DNA of 51,001 nt from Thermoleophilaceae bacterium (GCA_036378175.1 DASUWY010000056.1:1-51001), one strand, 5' to 3'; shown: positions 32,700-42,334, counted from the first letter of the stretch. Translations and numbers: made by a program. The notes: generated from the letters alone by a model not told the origin.

Positions 32700-34630
32700 C
32701 GAGCCGCGGCGCCGGCACCGGCGCCGCGCATCGCCGCCGCCCGCGCCCGTGCGCTGCGCACGGCGGCCGTGAGCGTGCCCACGTCGTATGCGCCCCGGTG
32801 GCGCTTGCCGTTGATGAAGAAGCTGGGCGTGCCCGCCACCTCGCTCGCGTCGGCGCTCGCCACGTCGTCTGCGATCCGGTCCGCGTGCGTGTGGCGGCGG
32901 AGGTCGTCCCAGAAGCGATCCAGGTCGAGTCCGAGCTCCTCCGCGTAGCGCGCGAGATCACGCGGGGACAGGTCGTCCTGGTGAGCGAGCAGCCGGTCGT
33001 GCATGCCCCAGAACGCGCCCTGCGCGGCCGCCGCCTCCGCCGCCTCCGCTGCGAGCTGCGCGTTCGCGTGAACGTCGTTGAGGGGGAGGTGGCGCCAGAC
33101 GTAGCGCAGGTCGTCCCCGAACGAGACGAGCAGCTCGCGCACCACCTCCTCTGCCTGGCCGCAATACGGGCACTCGTAGTCGCCGTATTCCACGAGCGTG
33201 ACCGGCGCGTCCTCGGCGCCGCGGATGTGGTCGCGCTCCGGGTCCACGTCCTCGGCGAGGTCCATGATCTCGTCCTCGGTGGCGGCGATCTGCCGTGCAC
33301 GCACGCGCGCGGGCAGGTGCGCGATCACGCGGAACGCCGCCCAGGAGCCGAGCGACGCCAGCAGCGCCGCGGTGAGCACGCCGATCTTCGCCTCGTCGAG
33401 GTCGCGGCCGCTGAAGGCGAGGCTCGAGATGAGCAGCGACACGGTGAAGCCGATCCCGGCCACCACGCCGCCGCCCGCGATCACCGGCCAGCTCAGGCTG
33501 CGCCGCAGGCCGAACCGCCGCAGGCGCAGCGCCAGCGCGGATGAGCCCACGATCCCGAGCGGCTTGCCCACCACGTAGCCGATCACGATGCCGAGCGTGA
33601 TCGGCGAGCTGTAGGCGCGGCCGAGCAGGTCGCCGTTCACGTGGATGCCTGCGTTTGCGAGAGCGAAGAGCGGCACGATCACGAAGCTCGTCCACGGGTG
33701 GAGCCGGTACTGGAGGCGCTCGTTCGGCGAGATCACGGACGCCACGCCCAGCTGCGCGCTGCGTGCGAGCTCGGGAGTGGGCTGCTCGCGGAACGAGCGG
33801 GTGAGCTCCACCACCCGTTCGAGCCCGGCGCGCGGAGGCGCATATGCGCTCGTCACCAGGCCGGTGGCCAGGCCGGCGATCACGGGGTCGATGCCGGACT
33901 TCTGCAACGCCACCCACAGCGTCAGGCCCAGCACCACGGCAATGGGGCCCTTGGAGCCGTGTGGCGCCGAGCGGCAGGCGAACAAGAGCGCGAAGGCGCC
34001 GATGGCCACGAGGAGCGGAACCACCGACACGTGATCCGTGTACGCCACCGCGATCACGATCAGGGCCACGAGATCGTCGAACACAGCGAGGGTGAGCAGC
34101 CGAACGCGCAGCCGTGTGCCACCCGGCGCCACGAGGGCGAGCACGCCGAGCGCGAACGCGGTGTCGGTGGACATTGCCGCGCCCCAGCCGTCGGCGCCGC
34201 GTCCGCCCGCGTTGAAGGCGAGGAAGATCGCCACCGGAAGCGCCATGCCGCCGAGCGCCGCCACGAATGGGATCGCCACGCGCCGGCGCTCGCGCAGCTG
34301 GCCCAGCGCGAGCTCACGTTTCGCCTCCAGCCCGACCACGAGGAAGAAGAACGTCATCAGGCCCTGGTTCACCCACTCCCGCAGGTCGAGCGAGATGCCG
34401 GAGCTGCCGACCGTGATCGAGAGCCTGGTGGTCCAGACGGACTCGTACGAATGCGGTGCGACGTTCGCCCACAGGAGCGCGACGAGCGTGGCCGCGAGCA
34501 GGGCCAGCGCCCCGCCGGTCTCGGTGGTGAGGTAGTCGCGCAGCGGTGCCGCAAGGTTGCGCGCCCACGCGGTGCGCCCACTGAAGCGGCCAACCGCCGC
34601 AGTCGTTGCCTCGACAGCCATCCCATTCAT
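32696..34630 (-). CDS. nhaA: Na+/H+ antiporter NhaA fused to a DsbA/thioredoxin-like domain
   Basis: 644 residues. Residues about 20-420 are NhaA: GLMTFFFLVVGLEAKRELALG, STDTAFALGVLAL (with the paired transport Asp in helix V near AVFDDLVALIVIA) and GIGFTVSLLISSLAF. Residues about 460-640 form a DsbA-like fold with VEYGDYECPYCGQAEEVV (active CPYC) and the cis-Pro loop VAGTPSFFINGKRHRGAYD. Such NhaA-DsbA fusions are known in actinobacteria. ATGs at 34630 or 34621 are both possible; the frame further upstream overlaps the divergent gene and is not used. Confidence 0.93.
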   Translation of the reverse strand: MNGMAVEATTAAVGRFSGRTAWARNLAAPLRDYLTTETGGALALLAATLVALLWANVAPHSYESVWTTRLSITVGSSGISLDLREWVNQGLMTFFFLVVGLEAKRELALGQLRERRRVAIPFVAALGGMALPVAIFLAFNAGGRGADGWGAAMSTDTAFALGVLALVAPGGTRLRVRLLTLAVFDDLVALIVIAVAYTDHVSVVPLLVAIGAFALLFACRSAPHGSKGPIAVVLGLTLWVALQKSGIDPVIAGLATGLVTSAYAPPRAGLERVVELTRSFREQPTPELARSAQLGVASVISPNERLQYRLHPWTSFVIVPLFALANAGIHVNGDLLGRAYSSPITLGIVIGYVVGKPLGIVGSSALALRLRRFGLRRSLSWPVIAGGGVVAGIGFTVSLLISSLAFSGRDLDEAKIGVLTAALLASLGSWAAFRVIAHLPARVRARQIAATEDEIMDLAEDVDPERDHIRGAEDAPVTLVEYGDYECPYCGQAEEVVRELLVSFGDDLRYVWRHLPLNDVHANAQLAAEAAEAAAAQGAFWGMHDRLLAHQDDLSPRDLARYAEELGLDLDRFWDDLRRHTHADRIADDVASADASEVAGTPSFFINGKRHRGAYDVGTLTAAVRSARARAAAMRGAGAGAAAR

Positions 34631-34687
34631 CCTGACGCCTCGGGCCGGCGGGCAGCCGGTCGTAGCCTTCGGAGGGTGTCCGCGCCA

Positions 34688-35755
34688 GTGCGAGCGCAGC
34701 AAGGCAACACCGGTCTGCCCGACGAGGCGCAGCCGCGGCGGCTCGTACGGCGCGCGCTGGAAACGCTGGTGCTGCTGGGCGTGCTGGTGGCCGTGGTGGC
34801 GCTGGCGCCCGGACTCGGCGAGGCGCGCAAGCTGCTGGCTGACGCGAGCCCGGGCTGGCTCGCCGTTGCCGTTCTGCTCGAGGCGCTCTCCTGCTGGTCG
34901 TACGTGCTCGCCTTCCGGCCGGTGTTCTGCACCCAGATGTCGTGGCGCAGCACGATCGAGATCTCGTGGGCGGAGCTCGGAATGGGGTCCATCGTGCCCG
35001 CGAGCGGCGCGGGCGGGCTGGCGCTCGGCGCCTGGATCCTCAGCCGGAGCGGCATGCCGGCTAGCCAGATCGCGCGGCGCTCGGTCGCGTTCTTCATCTT
35101 GAAGAGCGGCGTGAACTTCGTGGCGGTCGCCGTGATCGGGCTGCTCTTCGCGTTCGGGATCGTCGGGCCGAGCCAGCCGCTCTGGCGCACCCTGCTGCCC
35201 GCATTGCTCGCGCTCGCCGCGATAGCCGCGGTGGCGGCCATCGGGGCGCTCGACGAGCCCGAGCCCGCCGACCCTGACCGCGAACGGCTCGCCCGCTGGT
35301 GGAACGCCACGCGGCGCGCGATCGTGGGCGGCGTGCGCGAGGCGGGAGGGCTGCTGAAGGCGCGGGACGCGCTGCTGCTCACCGGCGTGTTCGGCTACTG
35401 GGCCTTCGACAACTTCGTCCTGTGGGCCACCTACCACGCCGTCGGTGCGAGCCCGCCGATCTCGGTGATCCTGATCGGCTACCTCATCGGCCAGCTGGGC
35501 GGGGCGCTTCCGATCCCTGGAGGCGTGGGCGGCATCGACCTAGGCCTGGTGGGAACGCTGATCGTGTACGGCGCGTCAGCGCAGCCAACGGTGGCGGCCG
35601 TGCTGGCCTACCGGCTGATCCTGTTCTGGCTGCCGCTCCTGGGAGGGCTGCCTGCGTTCTGGTCGCTGCGGCGCTGGCTCAACCACCCAGCGCGACCCGA
35701 CCTGTGTATACCGGCCGCCGCGCCCGCGACGGCGGGCGCGGAGAACCGTTCCTGA
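34688..35755 (+). CDS. YbhN/LPG-synthase-TM-like polytopic membrane protein
   Basis: About 355 residues with eight hydrophobic helices. It has the UPF0104/lysylphosphatidylglycerol-synthetase TM pattern: SWAELGMGSIVPASGAGGLALGAW written over helix III, then LIGYLIGQLGGALPIPGGVGGIDLGLVG and a helical end. Function in the family is unsettled (lipid flipping or glycolipid transport has been proposed). The GTG at 34688 is taken because GGAGG lies 12 bases upstream; a GTG at 34676 abuts the same GGAGG with no spacer. It is divergent from nhaA across about 57 bases. Confidence 0.85.
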   Translation: MRAQQGNTGLPDEAQPRRLVRRALETLVLLGVLVAVVALAPGLGEARKLLADASPGWLAVAVLLEALSCWSYVLAFRPVFCTQMSWRSTIEISWAELGMGSIVPASGAGGLALGAWILSRSGMPASQIARRSVAFFILKSGVNFVAVAVIGLLFAFGIVGPSQPLWRTLLPALLALAAIAAVAAIGALDEPEPADPDRERLARWWNATRRAIVGGVREAGGLLKARDALLLTGVFGYWAFDNFVLWATYHAVGASPPISVILIGYLIGQLGGALPIPGGVGGIDLGLVGTLIVYGASAQPTVAAVLAYRLILFWLPLLGGLPAFWSLRRWLNHPARPDLCIPAAAPATAGAENRS

Positions 35756-35761
35756 CGGGGC

Positions 35762-35956
35762 TTAGGCCTTGTCGGCGGCGGGGGCGCCGCTCGGGCGCCA
35801 TGCGGGAGCGGGACGCGACTTCGAGGTGAGCGAGGAGAAGAGCCCGGCGAGACGACCGGTCTTCCTCTCGCGCTGAACGTCCTGGAGCGGCTCGCTCAGG
35901 CGGCGCATTTCGTGGATCCGCGCCTGGCTTGCGTGGTAGTTGAGTTGCGGGTTCAT
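35762..35956 (-). CDS. Small basic hypothetical protein
   Basis: 64 residues. The N-terminus NPQLNYHASQARIHEMRRLS is an amphipathic helix of a kind seen in many short actinobacterial proteins. A basic linker (QRERKTGRLAG) and a Pro/Ala tail follow. The ATG at 35956 has AAGGAG 6 bases upstream. It is downstream of the Crp/Fnr gene on the same strand, with a CRP-like site between them. Function unknown. Confidence 0.6.
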   Translation of the reverse strand: MNPQLNYHASQARIHEMRRLSEPLQDVQRERKTGRLAGLFSSLTSKSRPAPAWRPSGAPAADKA

Positions 35957-36040
35957 GCGGGCTCCTTGGGAGGGATTGGGTGATGGGAGCAAGCTACGCC
36001 CGCTCCAGAGCCCGATCCACGCGCTTTGGAGGCCTCGCAG

Positions 36041-36056
36041 TGTGTAAAAGGACACA
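36041..36056. promoter_or_regulatory. CRP/FNR-like site TGTGT-N6-ACACA
   Basis: TGTGTAAAAGGACACA keeps the 5-6-5 geometry of Crp-type sites (consensus TGTGA-N6-TCACA). It is 4 bases beyond the 3' end of the Crp/Fnr gene and 85 bases upstream of the 64-residue gene. Probable target of the neighbouring regulator (inference). Confidence 0.5.
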
Positions 36057-36060
36057 GTCG

Positions 36061-36699
36061 CTAGGCCACGTGGGCCTGGCGGCGGAGCTCGTCCGCGTCC
36101 GTGATCGTGACGGTGCGCCGCCCGGTGGCGATCGCGCGGATCTCGCGGAGCGTGCGCAACGCCTTCGCCGTCGCCTCGCGTGACGCGCCGCACCAGGTGG
36201 CGAGCTCCTCCTGTGACAGCGGCAGGTCCACCCGCACGCCGTCGGGGGTGGGCTGGCCGAAGCGATCGGCGAGATCGAGCAGGCGCCGCGCCACGCGCGT
36301 GACCGTGGTGAACACGGTGAACTCGAGCCGCTGAGCGTCCGCCTCGCGCAGCCGCTGCAGCAGCACGTGCACGACGTCGCCCGCGGCGCCCGGGTCCGTG
36401 GCGATCACACGACCGATCGAGCTGGCGGGCGCCACCAGCGCCACCACCTCGCCCACCGCCACGGCCGCGGCGCTGCGCGGCGCGCGATCGAGGATTGACA
36501 TCTCGCCGAGCAGCTCCCCGGGCCCGCGCAGGTTGAGGATCATCTCCTCACCCTCGGGGCTCGAGGACCGGATCGTCACCCAGCCCTCCTCCACGAGGAA
36601 GACCCGCTCGCCGATGTCGCCCTGTGAGAACAGCGCCTGGCCCCGCCGGAACGTTCGTCTCACGCCGTGCTCGCGCATGGCCGCGGCGAGTGCCTCCAC
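36061..36699 (-). CDS. Crp/Fnr-family transcriptional regulator
   Basis: 212 residues. The N-terminal cyclic-nucleotide-binding-like beta barrel has FRRGQALFSQGDIGERVFLV, GPGELLGEMSILDRAPRSAA; the phosphate-binding cassette is Crp-like. The C-terminal winged helix is LSQEELATWCGASREATAKA. No N-terminal Cys cluster of the FNR type is present, so an effector other than oxygen via 4Fe-4S is expected. GTG start at 36699, 21 bases after the stop of the MFS-MarR gene; the two may be co-transcribed. Confidence 0.92.
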   Translation of the reverse strand: MEALAAAMREHGVRRTFRRGQALFSQGDIGERVFLVEEGWVTIRSSSPEGEEMILNLRGPGELLGEMSILDRAPRSAAAVAVGEVVALVAPASSIGRVIATDPGAAGDVVHVLLQRLREADAQRLEFTVFTTVTRVARRLLDLADRFGQPTPDGVRVDLPLSQEELATWCGASREATAKALRTLREIRAIATGRRTVTITDADELRRQAHVA

Positions 36700-36720
36700 G
36701 CGGGCGACTATAACCGCGCG

Positions 36721-38703
36721 TCAGACGGGTTCCGGCTCGCGCGGCCGCTCCTCGAGGAGGTCGCGCGCGAGCCGCTGGAGCACGTGAGCGAACTCCTGCT
36801 GCTCCTCGGGTGTGCAGTCGGCCACGTGCGCCGCCAGGTGCTCGCGGCGGAGCCTGACGAGCCGCTCCACCAGCTCGTCGCCGTCAGCGGTGGTGGCGAA
36901 CCAGCCATCCGAGGACACGAGCAGGCCGCGGCGCTGGAGCTCCGCCAGCGCGGCGGACACGCGAATCGGATCCACGTCGATGCGCCGCGCGAGTGTGTCC
37001 GCCGGTCCGGGCACGCCGTCGTGAACGCGCGCAAGCGTCCACGCCTCGAGTGCGGGGAGGTCGATCCCGGCTTCCCGCGCGAGCTGCTCGTAGATGCGCT
37101 GCCGGAGGTTGCGCTGGCCGAGCACGCTGAGCGCCCGCTCGAACTCGGCCGCGCTGTCGTCGCCGCGCGGGACGGCGAAGTGCTCCTGTGGGCCCGCCGT
37201 CTGCACCGTCTCGCGCAGCCCGCGGTCGGGAAGCAGGAGCGCGAGCACGAAGCCGAGCACCGCCACCCCGGCGGCCACCTCGAACACCAAGGTCAGCGAG
37301 TTGGTGAAGGCGTGGATGTAGGCGTCGTGCGCCGCCGGCGGCAGGCTCTGGAGCTGCTGCGGGCTGAGCCGGCCCTGCTGGTGAGCAGCCGCGGGCACGG
37401 CGCCCGCCAGCTCGGTGCTCAGCTTGTTCGAGAAGATCGCGCCGAACGTGGCGGTGCCGAGCGAGCCGCCGACGAGGCGAAACAACGTCGCGCCGGAGGT
37501 GGCAACGCCGAGGTCGGCGTAGTCGACCGCGTTCTGCACGGAGAGCACCAGCACCTGCATCACGAGCCCGAGCCCGAGGCCGAGCACGAAGAGCCGGAGC
37601 GACGCGCTCACGGTCGAGGTGGTTGCTCCCATGCCCGCGAGCAGGACGAAGCCGACCACGATCAGAGCCGTGCCGGCGATCGGGAACGGCTTGTAGCGCC
37701 CGATGCGGCTGATCACCTGGCCGGAGCCCACCGAGGTACCCACCACCCCCACCATCATCGGGATCAGCCGGAGCCCGGAGCTGGTGGGGCTCGCTCCGGA
37801 CACCGTCTGGAAGAAGAGCGGCATGAACGTGACCGCGCCGAACAGCGAGAAGCCCACAATCAGCCCCGTGGCGCCCGAGATGGTGAAGACCTTGTTGCGG
37901 AACAGCCGCAGCGGCAGCACCGGCTCGGCGGCTCCCCGCTCCACCATCACGAAGAGCGCGAGCAGAACCGGCGCGGCCAGCGCGGTGATGATGAGCGGCG
38001 CCGAGTTCCACGCCCACGTGTTGCCGCCGAGGCTCGTGGCGAGCACGATGCAGCTCAGTGCCGCGGCGAGCAGCCCGGCGCCGAGATAATCGATCTGCGG
38101 CTCCCTTCGCGCGCCCTGTGCCGGCAGCACCACCGCGAGCACCGCCATCGCCACCAGCCCGAGCGGCAGGTTGATGTAGAAGATCCAGCGCCACGAGAGG
38201 TTGTCCACGAAGAAGCCGCCGAGGAGCGGCCCCGCCACGCTCGCGAACCCGAACACCGCGCCGAAGATGCCCTGGTACTTGCCCCGCTCGCGCGGGGACA
38301 CAACGTCGCCCACCACCGCCTGGGTGAGCACGATCAGCCCGCCGCCGCCGAGGCCCTGAACCGCCCGGAACGCGATCAGCTCGGTCATCGACTGCGCGGC
38401 TCCGCACAGGGCGGAGCCGGCGAGGAAGAGCACGATCGCGGTCTGGAGCACGATCTTGCGGCCGTAGAGGTCGCCGAGCTTTCCGTACAGCGGGGTAACC
38501 GCCGTCTGCGCGAGCAGGTAGGCGCTCACCACCCACGAGAGGTGCGCGAGCCCGCCGAGGTCGCCGACGATCGTGGGGAGCGCGGTGGCGACGATCGTCT
38601 GATCGAGTGCCGCCAGCAGCATCACGAGCGTGAGCCCGCCGAAGATCACGAGCACGTTGTGCCGCTGGTCCGCGCGCGGGATGGGCTCGGCTGCTGCCGT
38701 CAA
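36721..38703 (-). CDS. DHA2-family MFS exporter with C-terminal MarR-like winged helix
   Basis: 660 residues. Residues about 15-490 form a 14-TM exporter: [33 protein letters not shown] (motif A), [20 protein letters not shown] and [20 protein letters not shown]. After a soluble linker, about residues 530-655 read as a MarR/wHTH module ([40 protein letters not shown]). A TTG start at 38703 is chosen because GGAAGGAG lies 9 bases upstream; the longer frame to 38853 overlaps the divergent DUF2630 start. A transporter that carries its own DNA-binding-like domain is unusual; the domain may be cytosolic and regulatory. Confidence 0.87.
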   Translation of the reverse strand: MTAAAEPIPRADQRHNVLVIFGGLTLVMLLAALDQTIVATALPTIVGDLGGLAHLSWVVSAYLLAQTAVTPLYGKLGDLYGRKIVLQTAIVLFLAGSALCGAAQSMTELIAFRAVQGLGGGGLIVLTQAVVGDVVSPRERGKYQGIFGAVFGFASVAGPLLGGFFVDNLSWRWIFYINLPLGLVAMAVLAVVLPAQGARREPQIDYLGAGLLAAALSCIVLATSLGGNTWAWNSAPLIITALAAPVLLALFVMVERGAAEPVLPLRLFRNKVFTISGATGLIVGFSLFGAVTFMPLFFQTVSGASPTSSGLRLIPMMVGVVGTSVGSGQVISRIGRYKPFPIAGTALIVVGFVLLAGMGATTSTVSASLRLFVLGLGLGLVMQVLVLSVQNAVDYADLGVATSGATLFRLVGGSLGTATFGAIFSNKLSTELAGAVPAAAHQQGRLSPQQLQSLPPAAHDAYIHAFTNSLTLVFEVAAGVAVLGFVLALLLPDRGLRETVQTAGPQEHFAVPRGDDSAAEFERALSVLGQRNLRQRIYEQLAREAGIDLPALEAWTLARVHDGVPGPADTLARRIDVDPIRVSAALAELQRRGLLVSSDGWFATTADGDELVERLVRLRREHLAAHVADCTPEEQQEFAHVLQRLARDLLEERPREPEPV

Positions 38704-38836
38704 GGAGAAGCGCTCCTTCCGCAAGTATGGAGTCTCCTCGTGGCCCAGCACCCGCGCGGTGCGAACGGCAGCAATCACGGGTTGGGATAGCTCGGTCGTT
38801 GTTTCGCCGTGCGTGGAGGGGAGTACGATCGGCCTC

Positions 38837-39148
38837 GTGGCGAGCGGCGGCATCGGTGACCGGATCGAGGCGCTCGTCGAGGAGGAGCAGCGCCTGTGGG
38901 CCGACTCCGCTCATCTCGACGAGGCGGGTCACGCGCGGCTGCGCGAGATCCGTGAAGAGCTCGACCAGTGCTGGAACCTGCTGCGCCGCCGGCGGGCCGA
39001 CCCAGATGCGCCCGTCCGGCCGCCGCACGTGCCGGATCCGGCGAACGATCTCGACGGGCCCGAGCCCGAGCCGCCGCACCTCGAGCATGGAGTGCACGGC
39101 GAGGACGAGCCCGCGCCGGACCCGGATGTGCCGCGCGATATCCCCTGA
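38837..39148 (+). CDS. DUF2630 family protein
   Basis: 103 residues from a GTG at 38837. The DUF2630 core [40 protein letters not shown] is an amphipathic coiled-coil-like helix pair. A Pro/Asp/Glu-rich tail follows ([20 protein letters not shown]). DUF2630 proteins are small and largely actinobacterial, of unknown function. It is divergent from the MFS-MarR exporter across a 133-base region in which no clear operator was found. Confidence 0.82.
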   Translation: MASGGIGDRIEALVEEEQRLWADSAHLDEAGHARLREIREELDQCWNLLRRRRADPDAPVRPPHVPDPANDLDGPEPEPPHLEHGVHGEDEPAPDPDVPRDIP

Positions 39149-39154
39149 CGGACG

Positions 39155-39481
39155 CTAGGCCGTGGGCGGGGCGTACACCGCTGACTGCGTCTTCCGCAAC
39201 GCCTCGATTCCCTCCTCGACACTCATGAGCGGGATCGTCTCGATCGTGCTGAGCGCACCGCTCTGCGCGACCGTCGCGGACAGCGCCATGGCAGTGGAAT
39301 TATCGGGCGCCTCCATCAGGAAGTAGCCGTCGAATTCGCCGAACGCGTACCAGAAGCCGTGAAGCGTGCCGCCGACGGACTCGACGGCCGCGCCGGCCGC
39401 TCGCGCACGATCGTGCGGGTTCTCCACGAGCGCCTTGATCGCGTCGGGCGTGTAGCGGAAGCGACCTAGATACATCGGCAT
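39155..39481 (-). CDS. GYD domain protein
   Basis: 108 residues. GYD-domain features: YLGRFRYTPDAIKALVENPH, FWYAFGEFDGYFLMEAPDN (GYD-equivalent turn), then IETIPLMSVEEGIEALRK. It is a small ferredoxin-like alpha/beta fold of unknown activity. The ATG at 39481 has AGGAGG 7 bases upstream. It stands alone, tail to tail with DUF2630 with 6 bases between the stops. Confidence 0.83.
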   Translation of the reverse strand: MPMYLGRFRYTPDAIKALVENPHDRARAAGAAVESVGGTLHGFWYAFGEFDGYFLMEAPDNSTAMALSATVAQSGALSTIETIPLMSVEEGIEALRKTQSAVYAPPTA

Positions 39482-39581
39482 AGCCGACCTCCTACGGGTG
39501 ATGAGCCAGTTGGCGCGATCCTCCATCAGCGGCGTGCGCGATGCAAGGTCAACCCGCTGGCTGGGGTGGAAGAGCGTGACG

Positions 39582-40430
39582 CTAAGCAGCCGCCGCCTCG
39601 CGCTCCACCCCCGCGCGCCCGATGTCCGTCGCGTCGCGGCCCACCACCACGCGATGCACCTGGCGGACGAGCGGCAGCCCGAGCGCAGTGACGAGTGGCC
39701 GGGCCGCGGCGATGGCCGCTGCGTCGATCGCCGGCGAGCGATCGATCCCAGCGAGTCGCCGCAGGTCGCGCGGCACCAGGGCGAGCGCGCCGCTCGAGAG
39801 TGTCCGCATCGGGAGCTGGAACGGCAGCAGCTCGCGTGAGCCGAGCGGCGGGCGGAGCACGAAGTGGATCGCGTCACGCGCGGCGGGCGACATCCGCAGC
39901 TCGGGCCGCACGCGGGCGAAGTACTCACGTACCTCGGCAAGCGAGGCGGGCACGAGCGCGGCGGGCGTGCCGAGCAGCTCGGCCACCCGGACGTTCTCCG
40001 CGAAGTAGGCGTCGGCCTCCTCGTCGCTGATCGGTCCGGCGAACGCGCGGTACGCGGCGAGGAACGAATGCATCTCAACGGTGTGGACCCAGACCTGGGT
40101 GTGCGGGTCGTCGGCGCTGTACTCGCGGCCGGTCACCGGGTCGACGCCGCGAACGTGCTTGTGGATGCGGCGCACCCTGTCGGCTGCCTCGCGTGCCTGC
40201 GCGGTCGTGCCGAATGTCGTGGCCGCGACGTAGGCGGCGGTGCCCTGCAGCCGCTTGAGTGGCCGGCTGCGGTAATCGCTGAAGTCGGCCACGCCCGCCA
40301 TCGCCAGCGGATGGAGGGACTGGATGATCAGCGAACGCAGTCCGCCCACAAGCGAAGACTGGTGGCCAACCACCCGCCAGGTGACCGAATCCGGCCTGAA
40401 AAGACCCACTTCCCTCACCGCAGCCACCAT
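39582..40430 (-). CDS. MpaB-type (DUF2236) oxygenase
   Basis: 282 residues. The MpaB/Lcp-like domain is shown by GLRSLIIQSLHPLAMAGVAD, RRIHKHVRGVDP, WVHTVEMHSFLAAYRAF with the conserved His residues that ligate haem or iron in this superfamily, and SPAARDAIHFVLRPP. Members include fungal mycophenolate-side-chain oxygenase and latex-clearing protein. Substrate here unknown, probably a lipid or isoprenoid chain. It is divergent from the TetR-thiolase-FadB operon with the operator TTGGCACAGTGCCAA starting immediately upstream of its start, so it is likely co-regulated with beta-oxidation. Confidence 0.87.
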   Translation of the reverse strand: MVAAVREVGLFRPDSVTWRVVGHQSSLVGGLRSLIIQSLHPLAMAGVADFSDYRSRPLKRLQGTAAYVAATTFGTTAQAREAADRVRRIHKHVRGVDPVTGREYSADDPHTQVWVHTVEMHSFLAAYRAFAGPISDEEADAYFAENVRVAELLGTPAALVPASLAEVREYFARVRPELRMSPAARDAIHFVLRPPLGSRELLPFQLPMRTLSSGALALVPRDLRRLAGIDRSPAIDAAAIAAARPLVTALGLPLVRQVHRVVVGRDATDIGRAGVEREAAAA

Positions 40431-40431
40431 T

Positions 40432-40446
40432 TTGGCACAGTGCCAA
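40432..40446. promoter_or_regulatory. Operator TTGGCACAGTGCCAA between MpaB oxygenase and TetR
   Basis: Perfect 7-1-7 palindrome, one base upstream of the oxygenase ATG and 23 bases upstream of the TetR ATG. Position and symmetry are those of an autoregulated TetR operator acting on both directions. Confidence 0.65.
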
Positions 40447-40469
40447 TTTGATTGCTAGAGTCCCTGCGG

Positions 40470-41117
40470 ATGCCGACGGGGGCGCAGCAGCGGCGCACTT
40501 ACCTGGATGCAGAAGAGCGCCGCGCGCAGATCCTTCGAGTGGCGGCGAGGCTCTTCTCCGAGCGCAACTACGACGCCGTCTCCACCGTGGAGGTGGCGCG
40601 GGAGGCGGGCATCGCGCGCGGCCTCGTGAACCACTACTTCCGCACCAAGCGCGATCTCTACGTGGAGGTGGTGCGCTCGATGCTCGAGGTGCCGGATGAC
40701 CTCTTCCCGCCCGGCGCCGGCGCGGACCAGAGCGAGCGCCTGGCGGTGCTCTCCGACGCCGTGGACCGCTGGCTGCGAACCGTCAAGGCCAACCGCGGCA
40801 CATGGCTTGCGAGCATCGGCGCGCAGGGCTTCGGGCGCGACCCCGAGGTGGAGGCTGCGCTCGAGGACGCCCGCCGCCGCATCGTCGACCAGCTGATCGC
40901 CCTCGCATGGGGCCCGCCGGCCGAGGCCACTCCGCGGGTGCGCGCGCTGATGCGCGGCTATGAGGGATTCGCACAGGCGATCACCGCCGACTGGCTGCAG
41001 AACGGCCGCCTGCCGCGGCGCGATGTGCACCAGCTCCTGGTCCAGGGGCTCGTCGCGCTCGTGGACGAAGCACTTCCGAAGATCGAACAGCAAACGACAG
41101 GAGTCACAACACCATGA
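40470..41117 (+). CDS. TetR-family regulator of the beta-oxidation operon
   Basis: 215 residues from the ATG at 40470 (a TTG at 40452 is a weaker alternative). Tet[24 protein letters not shown], then [20 protein letters not shown]. The ligand domain resembles fatty-acyl-responsive TetR proteins in size. It is coupled to the thiolase gene by an ATGA overlap and faces a palindromic operator, so it probably represses its own operon until an acyl-CoA or related ligand binds (inference). Confidence 0.9.
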   Translation: MPTGAQQRRTYLDAEERRAQILRVAARLFSERNYDAVSTVEVAREAGIARGLVNHYFRTKRDLYVEVVRSMLEVPDDLFPPGAGADQSERLAVLSDAVDRWLRTVKANRGTWLASIGAQGFGRDPEVEAALEDARRRIVDQLIALAWGPPAEATPRVRALMRGYEGFAQAITADWLQNGRLPRRDVHQLLVQGLVALVDEALPKIEQQTTGVTTP

Positions 41118-42330
41118 GCAGCACCGACGCCCTGATCTTCGACGCGGTCCGCACACCGCGCGGGAAGGGCAAGCACAACGGCTCGTTGCACTCCGTGAAG
41201 CCGGTCGACCTCGTGGTCGGCCTCATGCACGAGCTCCTCTCCAGGCACGTCCGGCTCGATCCGAACCGGATCGACGACGTCGTGCTCGGCTGCGTCTCGC
41301 CGGTGGGCGACCAGGGCGCGGACATCGCCAAGACCGCCGCCATCAAGGCGGGCCTGCCGGACACCGTGGCGGGCGTTCAGCTCAACCGCTTCTGCGCCTC
41401 CGGCCTCGAGGCCGTGAACATCAGCGCGCAGAAGGTCGCGTCCGGCTGGGAGGACCTCGTACTCGCCGGCGGCGTCGAATCGATGTCGCGCGTGCCGATG
41501 GGCTCGGACGGCGGCGCCTGGGCGATGGACCCCGAGACCAACTACGACACGAGCTTCGTGCCGCAGGGCATCAGCGCCGACCTCATCGCGACAGTTGAGG
41601 GCTTCAGCCGCGACGACGTTGACGAGTACGCCGCGCGCTCGCAGGAGCGGGCCGCCGCCGCGCGCGAGGAGGGCCGCTTCTCGCAGTCGGTGGTGCCGGT
41701 GCTCGACTTGAACGAGCAGGTGGTGCTCGACCACGACGAGTTCATCCGCCCGGGCACGACCGTTGAGACGCTCGCAGGGCTCAAGCCGTCGTTCGAGGCG
41801 ATGGGCGAGATGGGCGGCTTCGACGCCGTGGCGCTCCAGAAGTACCACTGGGTCGAGAAGATCAACCACGTCCACACGCCGGGCAACTCGTCCGGGGTCG
41901 TGGATGGGGCGTCGCTCGTGATCGTCGGCAACGAGAAGACGGGCGACGAGCTCGGCCTCACGCCGCGCGCGAAGATCCTCGCCACCGCGGTCTCTGGCGC
42001 CGACCCGACGATCATGCTCACCGGCCCCGCGCCGGCGTCGCGCAAGGCGCTCGACAAGGCCGGCCTCACCGTCGACGACCTCGACCTCGTGGAGATCAAC
42101 GAGGCGTTCGCCGCGGTGGTGCTCCGCTTCGTCCGCGACATGGGCCTCGACATGGAGAAGGTCAACGTGAACGGCGGCGCCATCGCCATGGGGCACCCGC
42201 TGGGCGCCACCGGCGGCATGATCCTCGGCACGCTGATCGACGAGCTGCACCGCACGGGCGGCAAGTACGGCCTCGCCACGCTCTGCATCGGCGGCGGCAT
42301 GGGAATCGCGACGGTTGTGGAGGCAGTTCG

Positions 42331-42334
<4 letters not shown>
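41114..42334 (+). CDS. Acetyl-CoA acyltransferase (thiolase, FadA-like)
   Basis: 406-residue thiolase that cleaves 3-ketoacyl-CoA in the last step of beta-oxidation. Active-site Cys94 in [12 protein letters not shown], His in GHPLGATG, and the C-terminal Cys in CIGGGMG. Also NEAFAAVV and [12 protein letters not shown]. It forms a two-gene unit with the FadB-like multifunctional enzyme (4-base overlap), so the substrate is a fatty acyl-CoA rather than acetoacetyl-CoA alone. Soluble cytoplasmic. Confidence 0.94.

Noticed and set aside
34631-35437. N-terminal extension of the NhaA frame up to 35437
   Set aside because: It is antisense to the YbhN-like gene and has no membrane or domain features; NhaA proper starts at 34630 or 34621.
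36667-38790. 707-codon plus-strand frame opposite the MFS-MarR gene
   Set aside because: His/Glu/Arg-rich antisense reading; the minus strand has clear MFS motifs.
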